Source: Brevibacterium luteolum
GTDB lineage: Bacteria; Actinomycetota; Actinomycetes; Actinomycetales; Brevibacteriaceae
Assembly: GCF_013004595.1 (NCBI RefSeq)
Contig: NZ_JABEMC010000013.1
Span: forward strand, 1-46,988
Direction of reading: 5' to 3'
Length of the DNA: 46,988 nt
Positions 7,897 to 15,870 of the stretch are shown here, piece after piece. Each line of letters opens with the position of its first letter. Positions within the stretch are counted from its first letter, which is position 1. The translations under genes and the position numbers were made by a program. Below the pieces are notes generated by a model. That model had not been told where the DNA came from and did no database searches. It was given only the letters and a program-made list of their open reading frames with translations.

Positions 7897-8313
7897 ATGG
7901 CCGCGGATCTGGCGGGCACGTTCACCGTCGACGGGGTGGACGCCGACGCCTCGGTGGGCGACCACGACGCCCTGCTGCTTCCCGGCGGCACGGTAAACCC
8001 CGACCAGCTCCGGGTCGATAAGGACGGCGTTTCCTTCGTCCGCGACTTCGTTCGGAGCGGCAGGCCAGTGGCGGCGATCTGTCACGGGCCGTGGACGCTG
8101 ATCGAGGCTGGCGTGGCCGCCGGTCGCACCCTGACCTCGTTCCCGAACATCCGCACCGACCTGTGCAACGCCGGCGCCGACGTCGTCGACCAGGACGTGG
8201 TGGTCGACAAGAATCTCATCACCAGCCGCTCGCCGGAGGACCTACCGGCGTTCTCCGAGGCGATAGTGTCCCGACTCGCGGGCACCACGACAAAGGAAGA
8301 GGAGAAGCCATGA
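7897..8313 (+). pseudogene. DJ-1/PfpI-family protein lacking its N-terminal third
   Basis: The 138-residue frame has the PfpI core: DALLLPGG, then the nucleophile Cys elbow AAICHGPW, then LTSFPNIRTDL and LITSRSPEDLPAF. Family members are about 170-190 residues. Here the first 50 or so residues, including the first beta strand and the acidic partner of the catalytic Cys, are missing, and the frame starts in the middle of the domain. The ATG lies one base after the dehydrogenase stop, so a deletion may have joined the two genes. Intact relatives act as deglycases or stress proteins. A truncated but expressed protein cannot be excluded. Confidence 0.7.
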
Positions 8314-8612
8314 GTGTGACCAAGGGATTGCTGGTCAGGTTTGACGCGTTACCCGGGAAGGAGGACGACGTGAAGGAGTTCCTTGACAGCGGCCGTGCGC
8401 TTGTTGAAGACGAGCAGGCGACCACCGCGTGGTTCGCGATCCGCCTCGGGCCGACCTCGTTCGGGATCTTCGACGTGTTCCCGGATGACGCCGGACGTGA
8501 TACCCACCTGTCCGGCCCTGTTGCGGCAGCTCTCGGCGAGCAGACCGGCACGTTGTTCTCCGAACCCACGATCGAAAAGCTCGACGTACTGGGCTCCAAA
8601 CTCCCCGCCTGA
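8310..8612 (+). CDS. Antibiotic-biosynthesis-monooxygenase (ABM) domain protein
   Basis: The product has 100 residues with the dimeric ferredoxin-like ABM fold pattern: an initial strand (KGLLVRFDALPG), a helix with KEDDVKEFL, TAWFAIRLGPTSFGIFDVF in the middle, and a final strand. The ATG overlaps the preceding stop (ATGA), and aggagaag lies upstream, which supports this start and translational coupling. Small ABM proteins act as cofactor-free oxygenases or stress-linked partners. Here it ends the dehydrogenase/PfpI operon. The substrate is unknown. Confidence 0.75.
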   Translation: MSVTKGLLVRFDALPGKEDDVKEFLDSGRALVEDEQATTAWFAIRLGPTSFGIFDVFPDDAGRDTHLSGPVAAALGEQTGTLFSEPTIEKLDVLGSKLPA

Positions 8613-8668
8613 CACCACAGACCGGGAGTACTGGCCCAGAGAGGAGGGGTCGCTGCGCGCGGTGACTT

Positions 8669-8685
8669 CGGGCTTACACAGCCCG
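8669..8685 (+). terminator. Short hairpin after the dehydrogenase/ABM operon
   Basis: cgggct and agcccg pair across a 5-base loop about 57 bp after the ABM stop. There is no T-tract, so its role as terminator is tentative. Confidence 0.25.
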
Positions 8686-8753
8686 CTGACGTCGTTGCAG
8701 CGGCCCCTTCTCCTGCGGCCCACCGCTAATCACCAACAGATCAAGGAACCGCG

Positions 8754-9884
8754 ATGACACGAACTGACGACGGCGTTGCCACGACGCGTTCACCCGAGGT
8801 AGCAGTGATCGGGGGCGGGATCGTCGGTCTGTCGACAGCGTACGCGCTGCGGGAGCAGGGCGTGCCGGTGCGCTTGTACGAGGCGGGTCTGCCCGGGACA
8901 GGTCAGTCCGCAGGCGAATCGCGGATCTTCCGGCATGCCCACGACGACCCGCGACTCGTCGCATTCGCGCGCGAAAGCCGCGGCGTATGGGATGAGTGGG
9001 CCGAACACTTCGGCGTTGAGCTGGTCTCATCAGACGGTGTCGTCGCGATCGGCGACAGCGCCCTGGCGCGGCTGCGGGTGCTCGACCAGGTCGGCGGCGT
9101 GGAAGCGCACGAGATCGACGCGGCCGACGTCGCCCAGCGGATGCCGCTGCTCGCTGGGTACTCGGGGCCAGCAGTGCTCGACGAGTCGGGCGGCGCGATC
9201 CGCACCCGCGCGGCGATCACGGCACTCACAGGTGCCCTGGCAGATGCGGTCACTACCGGTGAGGTCATCTCCATCGATCCCCGCGCCGACGGGACGGTCG
9301 AGGTGCGCAGCGTCACCGACCGGGCTGTCTACTCCAAGGTGGTCGTGTGCGCCGGCCGCGAAACCGCCCGCCTGGCACGCAGCGTCGGCCTGTCGCTGCC
9401 GGTTCGCCTTGCCGCACACGTTCGGCTGACCTTCGACGTGAAAGCCGCCGCCCCGGCACGAGTCGCGTGCCTGCAGGACAGCAGCGGCGTCTTCGGCGAA
9501 GTCGGCGTCTACGCGACGCCGCTACCGGGCAACAGCAGCTATTCGGTCGGACTCAGCGACACCGTCGGCGTCCGCGACGACGGAACGTTCATCGACCCGG
9601 CGGCGATTCGATCGCTGGACGAACGCGCACGCGATTACGTGACACGGGCGCTGCCCGGTCTCCGCCCAGAGCCGCGCGACTTCGTCCACTGCTGGGTGAC
9701 CGACCTCCCGTGGAGTGAGGACGGCGTGGCCGTGTGGGAGGCAGGCTCGGTCTTCTTCGTGGCCGGTCACAATCTATTCAAGCAGGCACCATCGCTGGGT
9801 CGCGCCCTCGCCCGGGCTGCGACCGGCGGCGGTCTCCGCGCCGAGCTCAGGCCCGAAGCGCGCCTCGGCGAGGCTCAGGCCTAG
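8754..9884 (+). CDS. FAD-dependent amine oxidase, monomeric sarcosine/N-methyltryptophan oxidase-like
   Basis: The product has 376 residues in the DAO (pfam01266) fold. The FAD-binding motif GGGIVG (20-25) is followed by the Glu of YEAG. The SAGESRIFRHAH segment is characteristic of the SoxA/MTOX group, where it shapes the flavin site. The C-terminal FVAGHNLFKQAPSLGRALA segment is the region that in true sarcosine oxidases carries GHGFK and the Cys that covalently binds FAD. Here the string is GHNLFK, without an adjacent Cys, so covalent flavin attachment looks absent. The substrate is probably a secondary amine or an amino acid. The start follows aaggaaccgcg, with aagga about 6 bases upstream. 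Confidence 0.75.
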   Translation: MTRTDDGVATTRSPEVAVIGGGIVGLSTAYALREQGVPVRLYEAGLPGTGQSAGESRIFRHAHDDPRLVAFARESRGVWDEWAEHFGVELVSSDGVVAIGDSALARLRVLDQVGGVEAHEIDAADVAQRMPLLAGYSGPAVLDESGGAIRTRAAITALTGALADAVTTGEVISIDPRADGTVEVRSVTDRAVYSKVVVCAGRETARLARSVGLSLPVRLAAHVRLTFDVKAAAPARVACLQDSSGVFGEVGVYATPLPGNSSYSVGLSDTVGVRDDGTFIDPAAIRSLDERARDYVTRALPGLRPEPRDFVHCWVTDLPWSEDGVAVWEAGSVFFVAGHNLFKQAPSLGRALARAATGGGLRAELRPEARLGEAQA

Positions 9885-10374
9885 CTGACGGTGGTCAACG
9901 GTTGCGGCCCTGCGCCAGCTGGGGTGAATTATATGATCTTTCAACGTGAACGGACCGACCACGCCCGGTTCGAATCCTGAACGCTGAACCACGCCGGGGA
10001 TGTTCAGAAGACGAGCCTCCAGCGGGACCATGGGGTCAAGTCCCCGGACGTGGTGCAACGGACCATCCTTCGGTGTGGGGTTAGAAGGGCTGCGCGCCGT
10101 CGGTGGGCTGGGTGTCGTGGCTGTTGGGCCTCCAATCGCTGTCGGGGTCGAAGAAGTCCTCGGGGAAGGGTTCGGGCTGGCCCGCTGCGGTCAGCCCTTC
10201 CTGGCGCCCGAGGCCATCCGCGTGGCCCGCGCCTGGAGCTCAACGCTGTACTTCCTCGGTGCTGCCATGCTCCTCATCCGCCCGTGGGATCAGAGCCTCC
10301 ACCAGACCCGGGGCGAATCAGGATGAACGACACAGAAGCCGTCCCAGGCAAAGCGGCGCCCGGACGAAAGCGGC
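9885..10374. other. Gene-poor scar with a possible reverse-strand gene tail
   Basis: No convincing intact gene is seen. On the reverse strand an open frame at 10081-10239 ends with TAA and reads like the acidic tail of a real protein, with EPFPEDFFDPDSDW and the final residues GAQPF. It has no start codon and is closed upstream by a stop. A terminal acidic-PF pattern recalls single-strand-binding-protein tails, but this is only a resemblance. The rest looks like decayed or junction sequence separating the amine oxidase from the metal-resistance genes. Confidence 0.35.
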
Positions 10375-10395
10375 ATCACCTTTGAGTGATACCAT
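10375..10395 (+). promoter_or_regulatory. Operator and -10 region of the ArsR/CDF operon
   Basis: ATCAC and GTGAT form an inverted repeat with a 6-base spacer at 10375-10390. It overlaps a -10-like TACCAT at 10390-10395. The ATG at 10402 follows by six bases, with no ribosome-binding site, so the mRNA may be leaderless. An ArsR-type repressor binding here would block RNA polymerase directly. Confidence 0.45.
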
Positions 10396-10401
10396 CGTTC
10401 T

Positions 10402-10779
10402 ATGGCGATGAAAGCTGACGTGATATCAATCGACGAAGCGGCCACGACCGCGTACGCCCATCTATTCCAGGCGCTGGCCGAACCGACCCGCCTGGCGATC
10501 GTCCAGCACCTGGCCTCCGGCCCGCACCGGGTGCGCGACCTGGTGGCGCACATGGGCCTGGCGCAGTCGACGGTGAGCAAGCACATCGCCTTCCTGCACG
10601 AATGCCGGCTGCTCACCGCCCGGCCCGAAGGCCGCGCCACCTGGTACGCACTGGCCGAACCCGAGCTGCTGCGCGGGCTCATCACCGCAGCCGAACGCGT
10701 ACTGACTGCGACCGGCGCCCACGCGGTGCTCTGTCAGCACCTGCACGCAACCGAACCGCACCAGCCGGCCGCCGGCTGA
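10402..10779 (+). CDS. ArsR/SmtB-family metal-sensing repressor
   Basis: The product has 125 residues. The winged-helix pattern is clear: FQALAEPTRLAIVQHLASGP, then VRDLVAHMGLAQSTVSKHIA as the recognition unit, then the wing with RPEGRATWYALA. Cys and His residues that could bind metal are in the recognition helix region (HECRLL) and the C-terminus (AVLCQHLHATEPH). A C-terminal Cys/His cluster points to a CmtR/NmtR-like or zinc-type sensor, but the metal cannot be assigned. It lies 38 bp upstream of a cation diffusion facilitator, its likely target. Confidence 0.85.
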   Translation: MAMKADVISIDEAATTAYAHLFQALAEPTRLAIVQHLASGPHRVRDLVAHMGLAQSTVSKHIAFLHECRLLTARPEGRATWYALAEPELLRGLITAAERVLTATGAHAVLCQHLHATEPHQPAAG

Positions 10780-10817
10780 ACCGAGCGCCAGCCACAGCAC
10801 CAAGGGAGGAGGAGACC

Positions 10818-11765
10818 ATGGGAGCACACCACAACCACAGCCACGCACCCAGCGCCGCCGAAGCCTCACACGCTCCGGGCATGCGCCGCCGACTGCTCAT
10901 CGCCTTCAGCTTCGTCGCCTCCATCGTCGTCGTCCAGCTCATCGGCGCCTGGCTGTCGGGCAGCCTTGCCCTGCTCGTCGACCTCGTCCACTCCTTCGTC
11001 GACTCCTCCGGTCTGCTCATCGCCGTCGTCGCCGTCACCCTCATCGCCCGCCCGCCGTCGAATGAGCGCACCTGGGGTTACCGGCGGCTTGAGAGCCTCG
11101 CGGCACTCGCCCAGGGCCTGCTGCTGGTCGGTGTGAGCATCTACGCAATCATCGACGGCATCCGCCGCTGGGCCGCCCCGCCCGAGGTCGCCGCCGGTCC
11201 GCTGCTCATCGTCGCCGCACTCAGCCTGGTCCTCAATGTCGCAGCGATGCTCGCCCTGGCAGCCGGGCGGAAGGCGAGCCTGAACATGCGGGCCGCGTTC
11301 CTCGAAGTCCTCGTCGACGCCCTCGGCACGCTGGCGGTCATGGTCTCGGCGATCCTCATCCTCACCACGGGCTACACCCGCGCCGACACGCTGGCCGCCT
11401 TCCTCATCGCCGCCCTCATCATCCCGCGCGCGGTCATCCTGCTGCGCGATGCCGTCCGGATCCTCATGGACTTCACCCCGGCAGGCCTCGACCTCGATGA
11501 GGTCCGCCGCCACATGCTCGCCGTCGATCACGTCATCGACGTCCACGACCTGCACGCCTCGACCGTCGCCTCCGGGCTGCCGACACTCAGCGCCCATGTC
11601 GTGCTCGACGACTCCTGCTTCAGCGACGGCCACGCGATCGAGATCCTCGACGGGCTGCGCCGCTGCATCGCTGAGGACTTCGAGGTCTCGATCGAGCACA
11701 CGACGTTCCAGCTCGAAACCGAGGACATCCGCCGGCGTGAGAGCCACGACACAGTCCATCCGTAA
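10818..11765 (+). CDS. Cation diffusion facilitator, CzcD-type metal exporter
   Basis: The product has 315 residues. The His-rich N-terminus (HHNHSHAPS) is followed by about six membrane segments. The metal site in TM2 shows DLVHSFVDSSG in place of the usual HxxxD motif (here H-S-F-V-D), and TM5 shows EVLVDALGTLAV (a D-x-x-x-D-like pair becomes E-V-L-V-D). The cytoplasmic C-terminal domain has HDLHAS, and SAHVVLDD as in CzcD. It exports divalent metal such as zinc, cobalt or cadmium in exchange for protons. A strong ribosome-binding site gggaggagg lies upstream. It follows the ArsR repressor, so metal induction is likely. Confidence 0.88.
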   Translation: MGAHHNHSHAPSAAEASHAPGMRRRLLIAFSFVASIVVVQLIGAWLSGSLALLVDLVHSFVDSSGLLIAVVAVTLIARPPSNERTWGYRRLESLAALAQGLLLVGVSIYAIIDGIRRWAAPPEVAAGPLLIVAALSLVLNVAAMLALAAGRKASLNMRAAFLEVLVDALGTLAVMVSAILILTTGYTRADTLAAFLIAALIIPRAVILLRDAVRILMDFTPAGLDLDEVRRHMLAVDHVIDVHDLHASTVASGLPTLSAHVVLDDSCFSDGHAIEILDGLRRCIAEDFEVSIEHTTFQLETEDIRRRESHDTVHP

Positions 11766-12026
11766 CGAGAAGGCCCCGCGCAGCATCACAATTCGGTAAC
11801 GTCGGCCGAGCGGAGAAGTTGCGCACGCCACACTCAGTCCTCCTGCCAGCGGCGGGGCGTTGAGGGTATGTCTCAATCCCGTCATGTGCGGCACGAGACG
11901 ATAACACCGGCTGATTCGCAGAGTTCACTCAGCTAGCCTTGTCACTGAAGCGGCATGCGAAACGCCGCACCAGGCCCACTGACTCCCATGCACAACTGCG
12001 AACCTGCCGAAGCCGAAAGAAGCACG

Positions 12027-12374
12027 ATGCTCAAAGAGCTCATCATCCGGTTCCTTCTCGTGGCCGCCCCCGCCTGCGCCGTCCTCTGGATGTTCGCCTT
12101 CACCTCTGGGGAGCTGCGCACGCCCGCCGGACTCACCGACCACCTGACGATGACCGCCACCCTGCTCGGCATCATGGCAGCACTCTTCGGCATCATCTTC
12201 CTCATCGCAGCCCTCATGAGCCGTCTCGCACCACGCCCGGTGCGCGTCGAATCCCAGCCCCTTGAAGCCCCGGCGACCCCCGCCCCGGCGACCCCCGCCC
12301 CGGCGCCGGCACCGGCGGCCTCGGAGACCGCCGCACCCGCCGAACCGCGGCTCATGTCCGGCGCCCAGCAGTAG
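12027..12374 (+). CDS. Small two-helix membrane protein with a Pro/Ala tail
   Basis: The product has 115 residues from the ATG at 12027, which has gaaagaag 4 bases upstream. An ATG at 11955 without such a site would add 24 residues. Two membrane helices (about 8-26 and 44-66) are followed by a low-complexity tail of Pro, Ala and Thr, encoded partly by 15-bp tandem repeats at 12268-12297. I do not recognise the family. It precedes the potassium channel on the same strand with a gap of about 70 bp. Confidence 0.55.
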   Translation: MLKELIIRFLLVAAPACAVLWMFAFTSGELRTPAGLTDHLTMTATLLGIMAALFGIIFLIAALMSRLAPRPVRVESQPLEAPATPAPATPAPAPAPAASETAAPAEPRLMSGAQQ

Positions 12375-12442
12375 CCGACACGACCGCCGGCAGACGGCAC
12401 GCACCCCCCTCGCACCTGCGCATATGCGACACTGACATCAGC

Positions 12443-13243
12443 ATGAGCGAGGCGAGACAGACCACACAGACACGAGACACCGCGGTACCGCAGAGTCGCT
12501 ACCAGCGGTGGCAGCAGCTGACCGAATGGCCTATGGCCATCGCCGCCGTCATCTTCTTAGCCGCCTACGCCTACGTCGTGATCGGCAACCTGCGGCCCTC
12601 GGAGATCATGTGGCCCGAACGCGTCATGCTCGCCATGTGGGTCGTCTTCGCCATCGACTACATCGTCAGCTTCATCCTCGTCCGGCGCCGCTTCCTGTGG
12701 TTCTGGACGCACCTGCACGAACTCGCCCTCGTCATTTTCCCGTTCCTCAGGCCGCTGTACCTGCTGCGCCTCATCACCCTCATCGGGTTCATCCACCGCA
12801 CCGCCGGCGCCCGCCTGCGCGGCAAAGTCACCCTCTTCATCTGCACCGCCTCAGTCGTGCTCGTCTTCGTCGCAGCACTGGCCGTCCTCGACGCCGAGCA
12901 GAACTACCCGGGGGCGAACATCACAAGCTTCGTCGATGCGCTGTGGTGGGCGGTCGTGACGATCACGACGGTCGGCTACGGCGATCACTTCCCGATCACC
13001 GCACTCGGCCGGTTCATCGCCGTCGGGCTCATGATCTGCGGCATCGCCCTCATCGGCTCGGTGACCGCAACCCTGGCCTCGTGGATCGTCGACGTCGTCT
13101 CCGAAGACGAGGAGGCCGAGGCCCGGCACTTGAGCGAACAGACCGCCGAGCTGCACGAACGCCACCACGGCGCCCACGCAGGCGAGCTGGCCGATGAACC
13201 GGCCGGCGTGCTGCGCCCGCGTCGCGAACGCCTCGACTTATAA
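12443..13243 (+). CDS. Voltage-gated-type potassium channel
   Basis: The product has 266 residues. Several hydrophobic segments precede a pore loop with the selectivity filter TVGYGD at 176-181, in WWAVVTITTVGYGDHFP. Segment 4 (FLRPLYLLRLITLIGFIHR) has spaced Arg residues like a voltage sensor, although fewer than in true Kv channels. After the last helix comes an acidic coiled tail (SEDEEAEARHLSEQTAELHE), possibly for tetramer assembly. It conducts potassium through the cytoplasmic membrane. The start has no strong ribosome-binding site. Confidence 0.88.
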   Translation: MSEARQTTQTRDTAVPQSRYQRWQQLTEWPMAIAAVIFLAAYAYVVIGNLRPSEIMWPERVMLAMWVVFAIDYIVSFILVRRRFLWFWTHLHELALVIFPFLRPLYLLRLITLIGFIHRTAGARLRGKVTLFICTASVVLVFVAALAVLDAEQNYPGANITSFVDALWWAVVTITTVGYGDHFPITALGRFIAVGLMICGIALIGSVTATLASWIVDVVSEDEEAEARHLSEQTAELHERHHGAHAGELADEPAGVLRPRRERLDL

Positions 13244-13248
13244 GAGTT

Positions 13249-13284
13249 CGACCCGAGTGGCAGGGGAAACAGCCACTCGGGTCG
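13249..13284. terminator. Bidirectional terminator hairpin
   Basis: cgacccgagtggc pairs perfectly over 13 bp with gccactcgggtcg across a 10-base loop. It lies 5 bp after the potassium channel stop and between two convergent genes. No T-tract follows. Confidence 0.75.
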
Positions 13285-13346
13285 ATGGGGGAAGGATCTG
13301 TGGGGACGCGTCAGCTGCGCGTCGTGCCGGCCGGGTCCTCCGGCTG

Positions 13347-14651
13347 CTACGGGCGGACCGTGACCGGGCGGGTGGTCTCCTCCGGCGCCGAGGCGGTACC
13401 CGCCTCGCGTGGGCCGCTCGCCTGGGTGGCCGGGTCGGGCAGCTCGCCGCGGTCGCTGCGGCGCTCGGCCTTCTTCTCAGCCTTGTTCCTGCGGCGTTCG
13501 TGGGAGCGCTCCTTGCGCTCAGCACGCCGGCAGCCGATGAACGACAGTGCGAGGATGAGCGCGGAGATGAGCAGCACGATCGCTGCTGCGGCGATGCCGG
13601 CGTCAACCCAGAACTGGCCGGGGAAGAGGCGGATGAGGGCGTCGTCGACGTAGAACTCCCAGGTGCCGGCGTCGAAGAACATCGCGTGGAACTGGGTGAA
13701 GAACCGGTCCCAGCCCAGCATCGCCAGCGCCCCGAGGGCGAGGAAGGCGATGATCGTCAGCAGTGCGCCGAAGCGCAGCGCGTGGCGCAGGCCCGGCCCG
13801 TTGGCCCGTGACATGTACAGGCCGAAGAGCAGCATGCCGATCGCGCCGATGACGGCGATCAGGTAGAGCAGGGACACGAGGTCCTTGACGTCTTCCATAT
13901 GCGCGATCTCTTCGGGTTGGAAGAGCGGCACCCCGTTGGGCAGCACGACATCGGAGAGGTAGCGGCTGGAGTCGAAGTTGTTGAGATAGTCGACGACGTA
14001 GGAGCCGTAGTGCAGCCGGTCGTCGTTGGTGAAGCCGTAGGCATCGGCCGGGAAGCCGGGCCGCCAGAAGTATGCGAATTTCAGAAACAGGCCCGAGGCG
14101 ATGAGTCTGACGGCCAGGCCCGCGAGCACGAAGGGGGTGGCCAGCGCAATCCAGATTCCGCCGATGATGTCGAGGGCGTTCACGCGCGTTCTGGCCGGCT
14201 CGTCGAGATCGTCATGGGCGTCGTGGTGGCCGCGGGTGCGGATCTGGTGGGAAGGGGCCACGGCCGCGCCCGAGGTGGTGGCACCGGCGGCAGCGCCGGT
14301 GCCGGTGGCTGTGCTGGTGCCGGCGTCGATGGGGCGGTGTTCGGCGGTGGCGTGAGGGTCGGGGGTGCTCTGGGCGAAGGCGCGGTCGCGCAGCTCCCGG
14401 TTGCGGTCGGCGATCGGGTCGAACTCGGCAGTCTCCTCACTCAGCGGCGAACCGGACGACTCATCAGTGGCGGACGCATCAATCGAGAAGGTCTGCTCAT
14501 CTGCGACGTGCTCGCCGATGTGCGCCTCGCGGTCGTGGCGGCGGGAGCCGGAGGCACCGTCGCTCAACTCGGCCGATGAGTCCGGCTCGCTGCCGGAGCT
14601 CATCCGCCGCGAGAGCAGGTCGTCGGTGTTTGTCGAGTCGTCAATAGCCAC
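13347..14651 (-). CDS. DUF1461/TIGR01906-family integral membrane protein
   Basis: The product has about 434 residues if it starts at the GTG at 14651. The N-terminal 145 residues are disordered and rich in Ser, Asp, Thr and Ala. Four or five membrane segments follow. Between the first and second lies a long extracytoplasmic part with the motif EEIAHMEDVKDLV, and later come LGWDRFFTQFHAMFFDAGTWEF and RLFPGQFW, which are hallmarks of the family. The C-terminus is a highly basic tail (RRAERKERSHERRRNKAEKK). Function is unknown in the family. The start is uncertain because a ggga site lies too close to the GTG. The true initiator could be the ATG at 14603. Confidence 0.75.
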   Translation of the reverse strand: MAIDDSTNTDDLLSRRMSSGSEPDSSAELSDGASGSRRHDREAHIGEHVADEQTFSIDASATDESSGSPLSEETAEFDPIADRNRELRDRAFAQSTPDPHATAEHRPIDAGTSTATGTGAAAGATTSGAAVAPSHQIRTRGHHDAHDDLDEPARTRVNALDIIGGIWIALATPFVLAGLAVRLIASGLFLKFAYFWRPGFPADAYGFTNDDRLHYGSYVVDYLNNFDSSRYLSDVVLPNGVPLFQPEEIAHMEDVKDLVSLLYLIAVIGAIGMLLFGLYMSRANGPGLRHALRFGALLTIIAFLALGALAMLGWDRFFTQFHAMFFDAGTWEFYVDDALIRLFPGQFWVDAGIAAAAIVLLISALILALSFIGCRRAERKERSHERRRNKAEKKAERRSDRGELPDPATQASGPREAGTASAPEETTRPVTVRP

Positions 14652-14781
14652 TCTCCCATTGTTCGCCGGATGACCGCTGCGCCAGTGGAGCGACACGCAC
14701 AAACCGGCAAGTCAGGCCGGGCTCGCGAAGTCTGCCGGCCCACGGCCAGCCATGGGGCTCAGCTCCTGGCCCTGGGATTCA

Positions 14782-14812
14782 GCTCCCGGCCTCGGGTCTC
14801 AGATCCGGGAGC
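14782..14812 (-). terminator. Possible terminator of the AEC transporter gene
   Basis: gctcccgg and ccgggagc pair over 8 bp with a 15-base loop just downstream of the reverse-strand transporter stop at 14818. The surrounding region is made of degenerate copies of ctcagctcc/ggctcag-like strings. Confidence 0.35.
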
Positions 14813-14817
14813 CGGGC

Positions 14818-15744
14818 TCAGACTCCGAACAGCAGCGCTGCAACCACCACGGCAGGAACCGAGAGGATCGTGGTGATGAACACGGCGTCACGGGCCAGCT
14901 GAGCCGAGGCCTTGTACTCCATGGCGTAGATGTAGACGTTCTGCGCCGTCGGCAGGGTCGAGGTCACGACGATGCCCATGAGCATGAGACCGTCATAGCC
15001 GAGCAGCACCCCGCCGATGAGCCAGGCGATCAGCGGCTGGATGACGAGTTTGGTGACCGTGATGAGGACAAGCTGGCGGCGCGAACCGGCCGGCGGGAGC
15101 TTCCAGCCGTCCTTGAGTGAGATGCCGAAGGCCAGCAGCATGCCCGGCACCGACATCGCCGCGAGCATGCTCACCGGCTCGTGCACCACCTCGGGCAGCC
15201 GCCACCCGGTCAGCGAGCCGGCCACGCCGAGGGCAGCGCCGATGACGATCGGGTTGCGCAGCACCATGAGCAGCGGACGCCACCACTGACTGTCGGCCTG
15301 TGCCCGGGTGGAGTCGAGCAGCACCATGATGATGGGGCTGAGCAGGATGAGCTGGAAGAGCAGCACCGGGGCGACGAAGCTCAGGTCCTTCAGCACATAG
15401 GTGGCGATCGGGATGCCGAGATTGCCGATGTTGACATAGCCCGAGGCCATGGCGCTGATCGTCGCCTCACCCAAGCTGCGCCGCCGGGACCACAGCGTGA
15501 AGGCGAAGATCCCGGTGAACACGAGCACCGCCGAGCCGCCGGTGGCCAGCAGGGCAGGCGAGAAGATCGCATCGATGTCCGTCGAGGAGATCGTGACATA
15601 GAGCAGCGCGGGGGTGGCGACGTAGAAGACGACACGGGCGAGCACCTGCTGGCCGGTCGGGCCGAGCACCCCAGAACGGCCGAGCATGAGGCCGGCGAAG
15701 ATGACAACGGCGATGACGCCGAAGCCTTCGAGCACATCGAGCAC
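14818..15744 (-). CDS. AEC (auxin efflux carrier)-family transporter
   Basis: The product has 308 residues and about ten hydrophobic segments in two halves of five, as in the AEC/BART fold. Family landmarks are the N-terminal LGRSGVLG, SGYVNIGNLGIPIATYVL in the first half and the matching STLPTAQNVYIYAMEY in the second half. Each holds the broken helix that forms the transport site. GTG start with aggagat about 8 bases upstream. Substrates in bacteria include malate, malonate and other carboxylates, but none can be assigned here. It is divergent from hrpA with a 126-bp shared upstream region. Confidence 0.85.
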   Translation of the reverse strand: MLDVLEGFGVIAVVIFAGLMLGRSGVLGPTGQQVLARVVFYVATPALLYVTISSTDIDAIFSPALLATGGSAVLVFTGIFAFTLWSRRRSLGEATISAMASGYVNIGNLGIPIATYVLKDLSFVAPVLLFQLILLSPIIMVLLDSTRAQADSQWWRPLLMVLRNPIVIGAALGVAGSLTGWRLPEVVHEPVSMLAAMSVPGMLLAFGISLKDGWKLPPAGSRRQLVLITVTKLVIQPLIAWLIGGVLLGYDGLMLMGIVVTSTLPTAQNVYIYAMEYKASAQLARDAVFITTILSVPAVVVAALLFGV

Positions 15745-15870
15745 GGTGCGGCCATCTCCTTTACGTCTTCGCAGCGGTGACCGGGAATCCCGGCGGTGCC
15801 CACTTTAGACCTGAGGCTGAGCTGGTGGGCCGCCGGTGTCGCGAAGCGGACGGGTTAACCTGGTGGGGTT

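Noticed and set aside
9960..9985. tRNA-like TΨC-loop string (ggttcgaatcctg), which could be a tRNA 3' end or an attachment site
   Set aside because: The flanking bases do not form the 5-bp T-stem and no acceptor stem or anticodon arm can be drawn, so it is at most a decayed fragment or chance.
12268..12297. Possible CRISPR-like or minisatellite array
   Set aside because: There are only two 15-bp units plus a partial third, and they lie in frame within the Pro/Ala tail of a membrane protein.
15181..15780. Long forward-strand open frame opposite the AEC transporter
   Set aside because: It is the antisense of a clear membrane transporter and has the Glu/Asp/His-rich composition typical of antisense frames in high-GC DNA.
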